This document shows, in pieces, positions 46,076-54,324 of a stretch of 64,000 nt of DNA. A program made the translations under genes and the position numbers. This stretch comes from GCA-2683825 sp965662355 (GTDB taxonomy: Bacteria > Planctomycetota > UBA1135 > GCA-002686595). The notes under the pieces were generated by a model that was not told the origin of the DNA, did no database searches, and worked only from the letters and a program-made list of their open reading frames with translations. The stretch covers positions 124,001 through 188,000 of the forward strand of contig CBFIHP010000006.1 of assembly GCA_965662355.1 (NCBI GenBank), in the 5' to 3' direction. Positions within the stretch are counted from its first letter, which is position 1, and every line of letters starts with the position of its first letter.

Positions 46076-47581
46076 ATGAGATATCCAGGCTTCCCGACCC
46101 TCTGTGCGCTGTTCGTTTTGATCGTTGCCTCGTGCGCCGCTTCGGAGGAGGGGAGTGGAGCAGGGGGGAATTCCTCGGCGCCCAACATCGTCATCATCCT
46201 CGCGGACGATATGGGGTACGGCGACATCGCGGCGCTGAATCCGGCATCGACGCTGCGGACTCCGCACCTCGACAGACTCGTCGCCGAGGGGCGTGCGTAC
46301 ACGGATGCCCATTCGGGGTCGGGGGTCTGCACGCCGACGCGCTACGGGCTTCTGACCGGGCGCTACGCGTGGCGCACACGCTTGAAGAGCGGCGTGCTGT
46401 GGGGCGAGAGCCCGTCGTTGATCCAACCCGGTCGGGCGACGATTGCCTCCCACCTTGCGCAACGCGGATATGCGACGGGCTGCATCGGCAAGTGGCATCT
46501 GGGTCTGGATTACGTGCGGACAGCGGACGATGCGATCGATTTCGATGCAGCCATCGATGGCGGCCCGCTGGCCCACGGTTTTGACGAGTTCTTCGGTATT
46601 CCCGCATCCCTCGACATGCCGCCCTACTACTACGTGCGCGGTGATCGGGCTCAGGTTGCGCCCACCCTTGAGCAGGCGGGCATGGGCTTTCCAGAATTCG
46701 TGCGCAAGGGCCTACGTTCGAGCGACCTCGAGTTCGATGGGGTTCTTTCCGACCTCGCCGACGAGGCAGAGACCTTCATCGCCAGGCACGCAGCGTCCAC
46801 GAGCCCCTTCTTCCTCTACATCCCCCTGACCGGTCCCCACAAGCCGGTAGCGCCAGCGCCGGAGTTCATCGGCAGCAGTGGATTGGGGCCCTACGGGGAT
46901 TTCATCCAGGAGGTCGATGCAACCGTCGGTCGCATCCTTGCCGGGTTGGATCGGGCGGGCGTCACGGAGAACACGCTGGTCGTGATGACGAGCGACAACG
47001 GCTCGTTCATGTACAGCTTCGAGGGGCGTTCCGATCACACCGAAGATCAGGGGGTCCAGGGGTATCGCGTCGAGAACCACCGACCCAATGGGGTACTGCG
47101 CGGCACGAAGGCGGACATCTGGGAGGGGGGCCATCGCGTGCCGTATATCGTGCGCTGGCCGGGTCAGGTTCCCGCGTCTTCCAGCAGCGACACGACGATC
47201 TGCCACGTCGATCTGTTCGCCACGTTGGCATCGATCGTGGGAGAGCCCGTGGGGTTGAAGATGGCCGAGGACAGTTTTGATCTCAGCGCGGACTTTCGCG
47301 GAGGTGAGGCTGTGCGTGGTCCGGTGGTGCACCATTCGGCGGGGGGCATGTTCGCCCTGCGGTCGGGAGCGTATAAGTTGGTGGCGGGCAATGGTTCCGG
47401 GGGGCGACAGCAGCCCAGGGGCAGGCCTTTCGAGCCTCCCTTTGCGCTATTTGATGTGGAGCGCGACCTGTCGGAGGGGATCGACTTGATCGAGGAGCAA
47501 CTGGAGATCGCCCATCAGCTCGAGGGATTGCTCGAGCGGATTCGCAGCTCGCCGGGGAGCCGGCCTGAGCTCTTGAATTAG
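46076..47581 (+). CDS. Sulfatase lipoprotein
   Basis: 501 aa. The signal peptide ends in the lipobox VASC (Cys20), so it is probably membrane-anchored. Metal-site LADDMGYGD is at 42-50, and the formylglycine motif C-T-P-T-R is at 85-89, then YGLLTGR. GKWHLGL, VMTSDNGS and WEGGHRVPYIVRWPG are typical of arylsulfatase-A-like enzymes. Begins 34 bp after the MauG-type stop, so it may be cotranscribed. Substrate not deducible. Confidence 0.94.
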   Translation: MRYPGFPTLCALFVLIVASCAASEEGSGAGGNSSAPNIVIILADDMGYGDIAALNPASTLRTPHLDRLVAEGRAYTDAHSGSGVCTPTRYGLLTGRYAWRTRLKSGVLWGESPSLIQPGRATIASHLAQRGYATGCIGKWHLGLDYVRTADDAIDFDAAIDGGPLAHGFDEFFGIPASLDMPPYYYVRGDRAQVAPTLEQAGMGFPEFVRKGLRSSDLEFDGVLSDLADEAETFIARHAASTSPFFLYIPLTGPHKPVAPAPEFIGSSGLGPYGDFIQEVDATVGRILAGLDRAGVTENTLVVMTSDNGSFMYSFEGRSDHTEDQGVQGYRVENHRPNGVLRGTKADIWEGGHRVPYIVRWPGQVPASSSSDTTICHVDLFATLASIVGEPVGLKMAEDSFDLSADFRGGEAVRGPVVHHSAGGMFALRSGAYKLVAGNGSGGRQQPRGRPFEPPFALFDVERDLSEGIDLIEEQLEIAHQLEGLLERIRSSPGSRPELLN

Positions 47582-47647
47582 GGCTGGCGAGGGACCGTAC
47601 ACGTCATACCGCTGGGGTCCTGCATGTCGCCGTTGCGGGGTCCGGTG

Positions 47648-47667
47648 TTGCACGAACCAGAGTGCAA
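47648..47667 (+). other. Hairpin downstream of the sulfatase gene
   Basis: TTGCAC/GTGCAA, 6 bp, 8-base loop, 66 bp after the sulfatase stop and before the next promoter. Possible terminator; no T-run. Confidence 0.35.
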
Positions 47668-47750
47668 GCGCGTTCATCCTGATCATCCAGGGATGCTAGA
47701 GGATCGGGTCGGATGGCTCGCGGGGAGCTGTGGGTTTTTTGAAGGAGGGT

Positions 47751-47764
47751 TATACTGACCAGTA
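47751..47764 (+). promoter_or_regulatory. Extended -10-like box giving a near-leaderless message
   Basis: TATACT ends 8 bp before the ATG at 47764, so a start site at or just before the ATG is expected. A GGAGG at 47744-47748 is 15 bp from the ATG, too far for normal Shine-Dalgarno use. No good -35 box is seen. Confidence 0.4.
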
Positions 47765-48621
47765 TGCTGATCCGTTTCGCCCTCGCTTTGCTTCTCTTCG
47801 GTGGTTCTCTCGTTGCCCAATCGACGCGCTTTCTCCACACCGATCGATGGGAGCTCGGCCTGGGGCAGAGCTTCTCTGTCGGCTATCGCTCCTTCGATTC
47901 AGGGGGTGCACGGCTCGAGCCCTGGCCAAGCCACTTCGAGTGGTTTTTCGTGAGGGGTGGAGGCCAGCAGCAAAACCTCGACGATCCGCGTGTGGCCCCG
48001 GAAACGCGTGCTCTGGTCCTTAATACGCTGCACCCGGGTATCAGCCTGATCGGCGCGGATCGCCGGGCGTTCATCCAGGAGGTTCTTGCGAGCGACTTTC
48101 GGCTCTTTCTTGCGCAGCGTGTCGGTCACCAGGCGTTGCCCGCGGGCTTCGCCACGCTCCTGGAAGCAGAGACGATTCGTGTTCGGCAAACGGAATCGGC
48201 CAAGGTCCTGATCCGCGTGCTCGGGCAAGAGGGTTTCTTGCCCAACTCGGCCACGGCCCAGAGCAAGACGGGGCAAGCCGTCGAGATTCGGCCCCTGGCG
48301 GATCCCACGTCTGTTCCGGTCAAGAGCGATCTCCCCCTGCGCATTTACGTGCCGAAACCCGGGAAGGCTGGGACGCTCGTTACCGCTCGCCACCTGACAT
48401 CGGGACGCACGCAGTCGTTTCACACCGACGCGATGGGGACGGGTTTCTTCACCATCACGGCCGCAGGGGTGTGGGTGATCGAGGCCCATCATGCGCGGCC
48501 GGTGTCCCCCAAGGCGGGCGCCACGGCCGACTGGGAGATCTTCAGCGCGACCCTGTGTTTCGAAGTGCCCCCCGGCGATCCGCGGCAAGCAGGTGATGCA
48601 CGTGATGGAGGTGCGAAATGA
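47764..48621 (+). CDS. DUF4198 domain protein (exported)
   Basis: 285 aa; signal peptide at about 1-19 (LIRFALALLLFGGSLVAQ). The body follows the DUF4198/NikM-like pattern of a two-domain beta protein: FLHTDRWELGLGQSFSVGYR, ESAKVLIRVLGQEGFLPNSA, LPLRIYVPKPGKAGTLVTAR and GVWVIEAHHARPV. Such proteins are found near nickel or cobalt uptake systems, but none is adjacent here. Its stop overlaps the next start (ATGA), so it is coupled to the BNR-repeat protein. Confidence 0.78.
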   Translation: MLIRFALALLLFGGSLVAQSTRFLHTDRWELGLGQSFSVGYRSFDSGGARLEPWPSHFEWFFVRGGGQQQNLDDPRVAPETRALVLNTLHPGISLIGADRRAFIQEVLASDFRLFLAQRVGHQALPAGFATLLEAETIRVRQTESAKVLIRVLGQEGFLPNSATAQSKTGQAVEIRPLADPTSVPVKSDLPLRIYVPKPGKAGTLVTARHLTSGRTQSFHTDAMGTGFFTITAAGVWVIEAHHARPVSPKAGATADWEIFSATLCFEVPPGDPRQAGDARDGGAK

Positions 48622-50756
48622 GTGCCCTCCTCTTGAGCTTTGGAATGCTCACCTTCGGTGCGCCACAGTCGTTGACGAAACCGGCGACCACGCACTGGGA
48701 GGAGCTGGGCCCGGCTCCGATTGCGAGTGCCGAATATTCCGGTCGTGTCGCGGCCCTCGCCTGTAGCCCCACGGACGAGAATCGCTACTACGTCGGCGCT
48801 GCGGACGGTGGCGTTTGGCGCACCCTCGATGGTGGCACGACCTGGAGCAATCTGACAGGGCACCTACCCTCGTCCTCGATCGGTGCGCTGGCTCTGGATC
48901 CGAACGACGAGGACACGATCTATGCCGGCACGGGCGAGGCCAACTATGCCAACCACAGCCGCTACGGGATCGGGCTGTACAAGTCGCTCGATCGCGGTGC
49001 TTCATGGACGGTCCTGGCCCAGAACGTTTTCGCGGGGCGTGCCTTCTCGCGCATCGTCGTCGATCATGTCAATCCCGACATCGTGTATGCGGCCATCACC
49101 CGGGCCGGTGGCTTTCCCGAGCTGGCCGCGGCCAAGAACCATCCCCAGGCCAGCGGTCCCATCGGTGTCTTCAAGTCGCTCGATGGTGGGAACACGTGGG
49201 TCCAGCTCGGTGGGGGATTGCCTTCGCTTTCGGCTACCGATCTGGCCATCGATCCCGTGAATACGAACGTGCTCTATGCGGGCATCGGGCGCATTTTCGG
49301 CTCGTCGCAGAACGGCATCTATCGCACGAGCGATGGCGGAGCCAGCTGGACGAAACTGGCCGGTGGGCTGCCTTCGTCCTCGTCGAGCGGACGTGTCAGC
49401 GTCGCCGTGGCTCCAAGCGACAATTCACGGCTCTATGCCATGGTGACTCAGCCCTGCTCCAGCACCGGCACTGGCGCGGCCATGCTTGGGGCCTTTCGTA
49501 GCGACAACGGAGGTAATAGCTGGACCTCGCTGCCCTTGACGAACATCCAGGCCTCGTACGGGTGGTATCTGTCGGTGGTCCGTGTGCGGCCTGGCAACCC
49601 GGACCACGCCTTCTTCGGCGGCTTGACCATGTACCGCACGACGAACGCGGGCAGCAGCTTCAGCAACATCACGCCGCCCCATGTCGACCTACACGCCGTG
49701 GACTTCGACGCCTCCGGGAGGCTAGTGGTAGGCGATGACGGGGGTCTGCACCGCAGCCCCAATCTCGGCTCGAGCTGGGAGTCCCTGAACGAGGGGTTGG
49801 GCACGATCCAGTTCTACGCGGGTCTGTCCAGCCATCCGGGGAACGCGGAGATCTACTTCGGGGGGACTCAGGACAACGGTAGCAACCGCAGGGACGGACC
49901 CGGCAAGAGCTGGACGCAGATCTTCGGTGGCGATGGTGGCTGGACCCAGGTCGATCCCACCGATCCCGGTCGCGTGTTCGTGGAATTCCAGGGCACGGGC
50001 AATCTCTACCGTTCCCTGGACGGGGGCATGAGCTTCTCCTGGTCCGGCAGCGGCATCTCCGGTTCGGACCGCAACTGCTTCCTGCCGCCCTTCCTGATCG
50101 ATCCGACGGATTCCAATCGCATGCTCTATGCGACGCACCGCATCTATCGCAGCCTGGACGGAGCGAACAGCTGGGCCGTACTCTCGGGCGATCTCACGAC
50201 GGGCTCGGGGGCGATTCGAACCCTGGCCCAGGCACCGTCGAACCCCTCGGTCGTGTACGCCTCGACGAACGACGGCAATGTTCAGGTCTCGACGGATGGG
50301 GGGGCCCTCTGGTCGCTCGTGCTCAGTGGTCTTCCCGGTTGGCCGCGTGTCACGCGCGAGCTGGCCGTCAGCCCCGTCGATGCTGCACGTGCCTACTTGG
50401 CGGTCGCGGCCTTCGGGACGACCCAGCTCTATCGGACCACCGATACCGGTGCGAACTGGACTGCGCTGGATCAGAGCCTGCCCGACGTGCCGGCCAACAC
50501 CGTAGCCGTCTGGCAGGCGGCCGGTGGGGAGGTGCTTTTCGTCGGCACGGACACCGGCCTGCTCTCGAGCAGCAACGCCGGAGCCAGCTGGGGAGTCTTC
50601 GGCGCCGGCCTGCCGACCGCGCCCGTGATCGACATCCTGGTCGAGGCGGCTCGCAACCGGATCACCGTCGGTACCCAGGGTCGCGGAGCGTGGCGAGCTC
50701 GGTTGCAAAAGGAACAAGCGCTCGGTTCGGCGGGTACGAGCCATCCTCCGCGCTAG
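48618..50756 (+). CDS. Secreted BNR/Asp-box repeat beta-propeller protein
   Basis: 712 aa with a short N-terminal hydrophobic signal (SALLLSFGMLTFGA). Asp-box repeats recur: S-x-D-x-G-x-x-W variants TLDGGTTWSNL, SLDRGASWTVL, SLDGGNTWVQL, TSDGGASWTKL, NDNGGNSW-like SDNGGNSWTSL, STDGGALWSLV and TTDTGANWTAL. This is the sialidase/Vps10-type propeller, lacking an evident sialidase catalytic set. Extracellular binding or structural role is likely. Translationally coupled to the DUF4198 gene. Confidence 0.9.
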   Translation: MSALLLSFGMLTFGAPQSLTKPATTHWEELGPAPIASAEYSGRVAALACSPTDENRYYVGAADGGVWRTLDGGTTWSNLTGHLPSSSIGALALDPNDEDTIYAGTGEANYANHSRYGIGLYKSLDRGASWTVLAQNVFAGRAFSRIVVDHVNPDIVYAAITRAGGFPELAAAKNHPQASGPIGVFKSLDGGNTWVQLGGGLPSLSATDLAIDPVNTNVLYAGIGRIFGSSQNGIYRTSDGGASWTKLAGGLPSSSSSGRVSVAVAPSDNSRLYAMVTQPCSSTGTGAAMLGAFRSDNGGNSWTSLPLTNIQASYGWYLSVVRVRPGNPDHAFFGGLTMYRTTNAGSSFSNITPPHVDLHAVDFDASGRLVVGDDGGLHRSPNLGSSWESLNEGLGTIQFYAGLSSHPGNAEIYFGGTQDNGSNRRDGPGKSWTQIFGGDGGWTQVDPTDPGRVFVEFQGTGNLYRSLDGGMSFSWSGSGISGSDRNCFLPPFLIDPTDSNRMLYATHRIYRSLDGANSWAVLSGDLTTGSGAIRTLAQAPSNPSVVYASTNDGNVQVSTDGGALWSLVLSGLPGWPRVTRELAVSPVDAARAYLAVAAFGTTQLYRTTDTGANWTALDQSLPDVPANTVAVWQAAGGEVLFVGTDTGLLSSSNAGASWGVFGAGLPTAPVIDILVEAARNRITVGTQGRGAWRARLQKEQALGSAGTSHPPR

Positions 50757-51080
50757 CCCGCTCCAAAACGCCATCCACGTCACCAGCGTGGCCGACGGAG
50801 ATCCAGGAGAGCCCGGGTTGAGCTTTGAGGATCCTGCGAAAGAATTTCTAGTACCGGCTCTCCTGGACGAGGTGGCCCACATCGTGGTGGAGGTCCAGGA
50901 GCGCAAGCGAAACGGTTCGAGTCTTCGAGAACTGGACTCCCGAAGTGTCTTCGAGTGGGTCATCAACGAGGCGCCCGAGGGACCGTCTTCCAGGAATTGA
51001 GACCGAACTCGGCAGCGCGGCACTTCGTCGCCGAATCGACTTCAGGGACGTATGGAAATTCCGATAAGTCCAACTCCTCC
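50757..51080 (+). other. 324-bp gap with one doubtful small reading frame
   Basis: A frame at 50788-51000 (GTG start, 70 codons) encodes an acidic, helix-rich sequence (EDPAKEFLVPALLDEVAHIV). It has no clear Shine-Dalgarno and matches no family I know; it could be a real small protein or a degraded gene. Nothing else is visible in the gap. Confidence 0.3.
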
Positions 51081-51836
51081 ATGTTCTACCTCATCTGTGC
51101 AACGCCGCGCGTCGGCTCGAACTTCCTCTGCGACCTGCTCTTCAGGACCAGGGTGGCAGGTCAACCGAAGGAGTTCCTGTGCCACACGGAGGTGCTGAAC
51201 AAGGGGGCCGAATTTTGCGGCTTTCGCAGCCTTGCTGAGGGTACCCGGGAGCTCAATTCCTACTTCGACGTGATGAAGCGGGAATTCAACAACGAGGGCG
51301 TGTTCGGAGCGAAGGCCCATTTCCAGCAGTTTCAGTGGGCTCTCGATCAGGGCTTCGATCTCGGGCGCCACTTTCCCGACCGCTTCCTCTTTTGCACGCG
51401 TGCGGATGTCCTGGGCCAGGCAATCTCCTATCTTCGGGCGTCGCAGACCAGCGAGTGGATCCACGACCACCAAAGCCGTGGCGAGCCGAGATTCGACGCG
51501 GAGATCCTGCGAGCCGTGATTCACCAACTCGTGAAGGAGAATCAGTGCTGGGAGAGCATCTTCGAGACCCTGGGCGTCGAGCCCTATCGCGTCTCCTACG
51601 AACGGTTGTGTGAAGACTTGCCCGGCGAGTTGTCCGAGATCATGCGTTTCCTCGATTTCGATCCTGCGAAAGTCGATGTGGCCAAGGCTGTTGCAGACGG
51701 CACGCATCGTTTCCGAGTGCAGCGGGACGAGACGACATTCGAGTGGAGACTGCGCTACGCGGAGTACCTGCATCAGCTAGCCCGCGAGCAGAGCAAAGCC
51801 ATGGCCGTCCCGTCGAGGGCGCCCGCGCTTACCTAG
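51081..51836 (+). CDS. Stf0-like sulfotransferase
   Basis: 251 aa from ATG 51081, which puts the PAPS-binding P-loop (ATPRVGSNFLCDLL) at the extreme N-terminus, as in Stf0. FLFCTRADVLGQAISYLRAS supplies the 3'-phosphate-binding Arg/Ser region, and VSYERLCEDLPGELSEIMRF the C-terminal helix. Stf0 sulfates trehalose in mycobacteria; here the acceptor is unknown. The frame is open to 50955, with no better start. No Shine-Dalgarno is seen. Confidence 0.88.
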   Translation: MFYLICATPRVGSNFLCDLLFRTRVAGQPKEFLCHTEVLNKGAEFCGFRSLAEGTRELNSYFDVMKREFNNEGVFGAKAHFQQFQWALDQGFDLGRHFPDRFLFCTRADVLGQAISYLRASQTSEWIHDHQSRGEPRFDAEILRAVIHQLVKENQCWESIFETLGVEPYRVSYERLCEDLPGELSEIMRFLDFDPAKVDVAKAVADGTHRFRVQRDETTFEWRLRYAEYLHQLAREQSKAMAVPSRAPALT

Positions 51837-51892
51837 CCCCCCTCCTCTCGAACCTGGAAGAGCTCTTGCTGGGGTCTGATGGGCTCCTTTTT

Positions 51893-51923
51893 GTCCGCGG
51901 GGCCAGAAGGCCCCGATACGGAC
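51893..51923 (+). other. Leader hairpin of the sigma gene
   Basis: CGGGGCC-AGAA-GGCCCCG (7 bp), extended by GTCCG/CGGAC across a three-base bulge. It immediately follows CTTTTTGTCC, a string resembling the shared upstream elements, and ends 13 bp before the ATG. Confidence 0.5.
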
Positions 51924-51936
51924 GTACGATAGAGCC

Positions 51937-52503
51937 ATGGCGTTTCCGGAAGGCCCGTCGGAGTCCAAGACCCTGGAGTTGCTCGGTCGCGTTCGCGGCG
52001 GCGAGGACGAGGCCTGGAACGAGCTCTTCCGGCGACATCACGACCAGTTGCTATTCGCCGTTCGCATGCGACTCGGACCGGATCTGCGCAAACACCTCCA
52101 GAGCGTCGATATTTTTCAAAGCGTGGCCCTCGAGTCGTTGCGCGCGCTGGAGGGCTTCGAGTACCGCGGTCCCGGTTCGCTGAATCGTTTTCTCAATACG
52201 CTCGTCACCAACAAGATCCGCGATCGGGTCGACACGTTCCGGGCACTGAAGCGTGCGGGAACCGTTCCGTTGCCCGAAGACGTGGGATTGCCGGAGCCTG
52301 CATATCAGGATCCCGAGTTGTACGAACGCCTGGAGCGCTCGCTCGGTGGCCTACCCGCCGAGCTGCGTGAAGTCTTGCTTCTGCGCAAGGTCGAAGGCTT
52401 CTCCAGCAAGGAGGTCGCCGAGCGCCTCGGTCGAAGCGACGATGCCGTGCGCAAAGCCTATTCCCGAGCCCTGGCCCGACTGACCCTGTCGATGGCGGAG
52501 TAG
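51937..52503 (+). CDS. ECF-type sigma-70 family factor
   Basis: 188 aa. Region 2 lies at about 25-95 (WNELFRRHHDQLLFAVRMRL and SVDIFQSVALESLRAL), region 4 at about 125-185 (LPAELREVLLLRKVEGFSSK and the HTH ending AVRKAYSRALARL). The form resembles the planctomycete-rich ECF groups with a long region 2. No extension or membrane segment, and no anti-sigma gene nearby. Target genes unknown. It ends 4 bp before the opposing pgi stop. Confidence 0.92.
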   Translation: MAFPEGPSESKTLELLGRVRGGEDEAWNELFRRHHDQLLFAVRMRLGPDLRKHLQSVDIFQSVALESLRALEGFEYRGPGSLNRFLNTLVTNKIRDRVDTFRALKRAGTVPLPEDVGLPEPAYQDPELYERLERSLGGLPAELREVLLLRKVEGFSSKEVAERLGRSDDAVRKAYSRALARLTLSMAE

Positions 52504-52507
52504 CCAA

Positions 52508-54154
52508 CTAGGCGCGATGCGCCCTGTAGTACGCGATCAGCCCGTTCGTCGAGACGTCGTGTGCATCCACCGGTTGCTCGCCTTCCAGTTCCGGCAGGAT
52601 GGCGCTCGCGAGTTGCTTTCCGAGCTCGACACCCCATTGGTCGTAGCTGTTGATGCGCCAGATCGTGCCCTGGACGAAGATTTTGTGTTCGTAGAGTGCG
52701 ATCAATCGCCCCAGCGTTCGTGGAGTCAGCTTCTCGAAGAGAATCGAATTCGTCGGGCGGTTGCCCGAGAAGATCTTGTGGGGGACCAGTGACTCGAGCG
52801 CATCTCCACTGAGGCCCTTGGCGGCCAACTCGCTACGGACCTCTGCCTCGGTCTTGCCACGCATGAGCGCCTCTGTCTGGGCCAGGAAATTGGCGAGGAG
52901 AATCTCATGGTGTCTCCCTAGCGGGTTCTGCGATTGCGCCGGGGCGATGAAGTCGGCAGGGATAAGGCGGTTGCCCTGGTGGATCAACTGGTAGAAGGCG
53001 TGTTGACCGTTCGTGCCGGGCTCGCCCCAGATAACGGGGCCGGTGGTATAGCTATCGATGATGTTTCCGTCTCGATCGACGCCCTTGCCATTGCTCTCCA
53101 TGTCGGCTTGCTGCAAGTAGGCGGGGAAGCGGTGGAGGTATTGATCGTAGGGGAGAATGGCGTGGGTGTGGGCGTCGAAGAAGTTGTGATACCAGATCCC
53201 GAGCAGCCCCATGATCACCGGGATGTTCTGGTCGAGGGGCGCGGAGTGAAAGTGGTTGTCTACGTCGTGGGCGCCTTGCAGGAGCTCCTCGAAGCTATCC
53301 ATGCCTACTGTGATTGCGATCGATAGGCCGATGGCGGACCACAGTGAATAACGACCGCCGACCCAGTCCCAGAATTCGAACATGTTGTCGGGATCGATAC
53401 CGAAGGCAGCCACGGCGCTGTCATTCGTCGATAGCGCTACGAAGTGCTTTGCGACGGCGTCATCCGTTCCGAGCGCCCCAACCAACCACTCGCGCGCCGT
53501 ATGGGCGTTTGTCAACGTTTCCTGGGTGGTGAATGTTTTTGACGCGACGCAGATGAGGGTCGATTCCGGGGAAACCTTCTTCAGCACCTCGGCCATGTGC
53601 GTGCCGTCGATGTTCGAAACGTAGTGAGCGTTCAGGCCTTCCTTCCAGTACGGGCGCAAGGCCTCGGTGACAAGCACAGGTCCCAGGTCCGACCCCCCGA
53701 TTCCCACGTTGACGACGTCGGTGATCGGCTTACCCGTGTGTCCCTTCCAATCTCCGGAACGGACCCGTTCCGAGAGCACGCGCATCTTCTTCAGTACGGA
53801 CAGCACGCGGGGCATCACATCCTCGCCTGCAACGTGAACCGGCTCGCCGGAGCGGTTGCGAAGCGCCGTGTGCAAGACGGCCCGCCCTTCGGTGAAGTTG
53901 ATCTTCTCACCGCGGAACATGTTCTGGATTCGCTCGGGCAATTCGGCTTCTTCGGCGAGGGCGACCAGGCGCTTCATCGTCTCGGGACGGATGCGGTTCT
54001 TCGAGTAGTCGAAGAGCAAGTCGTCCATGCGCAGGGTGAAGCGCTCGAAACGTCCGGGATCCTCTTCGAAGAGGGTCCGCATGTGGACGGGCTCCAGCTC
54101 GTCGAAGTGTTGTGCGAGGGATTTCCAGGCGGGACTATCGGTGAGAGCGGTCAT
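52508..54154 (-). CDS. pgi: Glucose-6-phosphate isomerase
   Basis: 548 aa from ATG 54154 (GGAAG upstream; the frame extends to 54271 without support). Signatures are the GGSDLGP phosphate-binding loop, DWVGGRYSLWSAIGLS (family signature 1), HTHAILPYDQYLHRFPAYLQQ with the catalytic Glu nearby, and NSYDQWGVELGKQL (signature 2). Interconverts glucose-6-phosphate and fructose-6-phosphate in glycolysis; cytosolic. Likely the only housekeeping metabolic gene here besides eda. Confidence 0.98.
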   Translation of the reverse strand: MTALTDSPAWKSLAQHFDELEPVHMRTLFEEDPGRFERFTLRMDDLLFDYSKNRIRPETMKRLVALAEEAELPERIQNMFRGEKINFTEGRAVLHTALRNRSGEPVHVAGEDVMPRVLSVLKKMRVLSERVRSGDWKGHTGKPITDVVNVGIGGSDLGPVLVTEALRPYWKEGLNAHYVSNIDGTHMAEVLKKVSPESTLICVASKTFTTQETLTNAHTAREWLVGALGTDDAVAKHFVALSTNDSAVAAFGIDPDNMFEFWDWVGGRYSLWSAIGLSIAITVGMDSFEELLQGAHDVDNHFHSAPLDQNIPVIMGLLGIWYHNFFDAHTHAILPYDQYLHRFPAYLQQADMESNGKGVDRDGNIIDSYTTGPVIWGEPGTNGQHAFYQLIHQGNRLIPADFIAPAQSQNPLGRHHEILLANFLAQTEALMRGKTEAEVRSELAAKGLSGDALESLVPHKIFSGNRPTNSILFEKLTPRTLGRLIALYEHKIFVQGTIWRINSYDQWGVELGKQLASAILPELEGEQPVDAHDVSTNGLIAYYRAHRA

Positions 54155-54324
54155 GGTCAGCTTCCGTAGGGCCGATTCGGCGAATCGCCGAGCAGAGCGG
54201 ATGCCTGTGCCCCAGTCAACGACCGACTCCGATTCTGCCCACCCAGTTTCAGCACTCCGCCAAGGGTCCATGGCGCCGTAGCATGAATGGAGACTTCCTG
54301 TTGCCGGTTACAATCGTTGGTGCC

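Noticed and set aside
49722..51023. 433-codon minus-strand frame
   Set aside because: Antisense to the BNR-repeat gene and lacking any recognisable motif.
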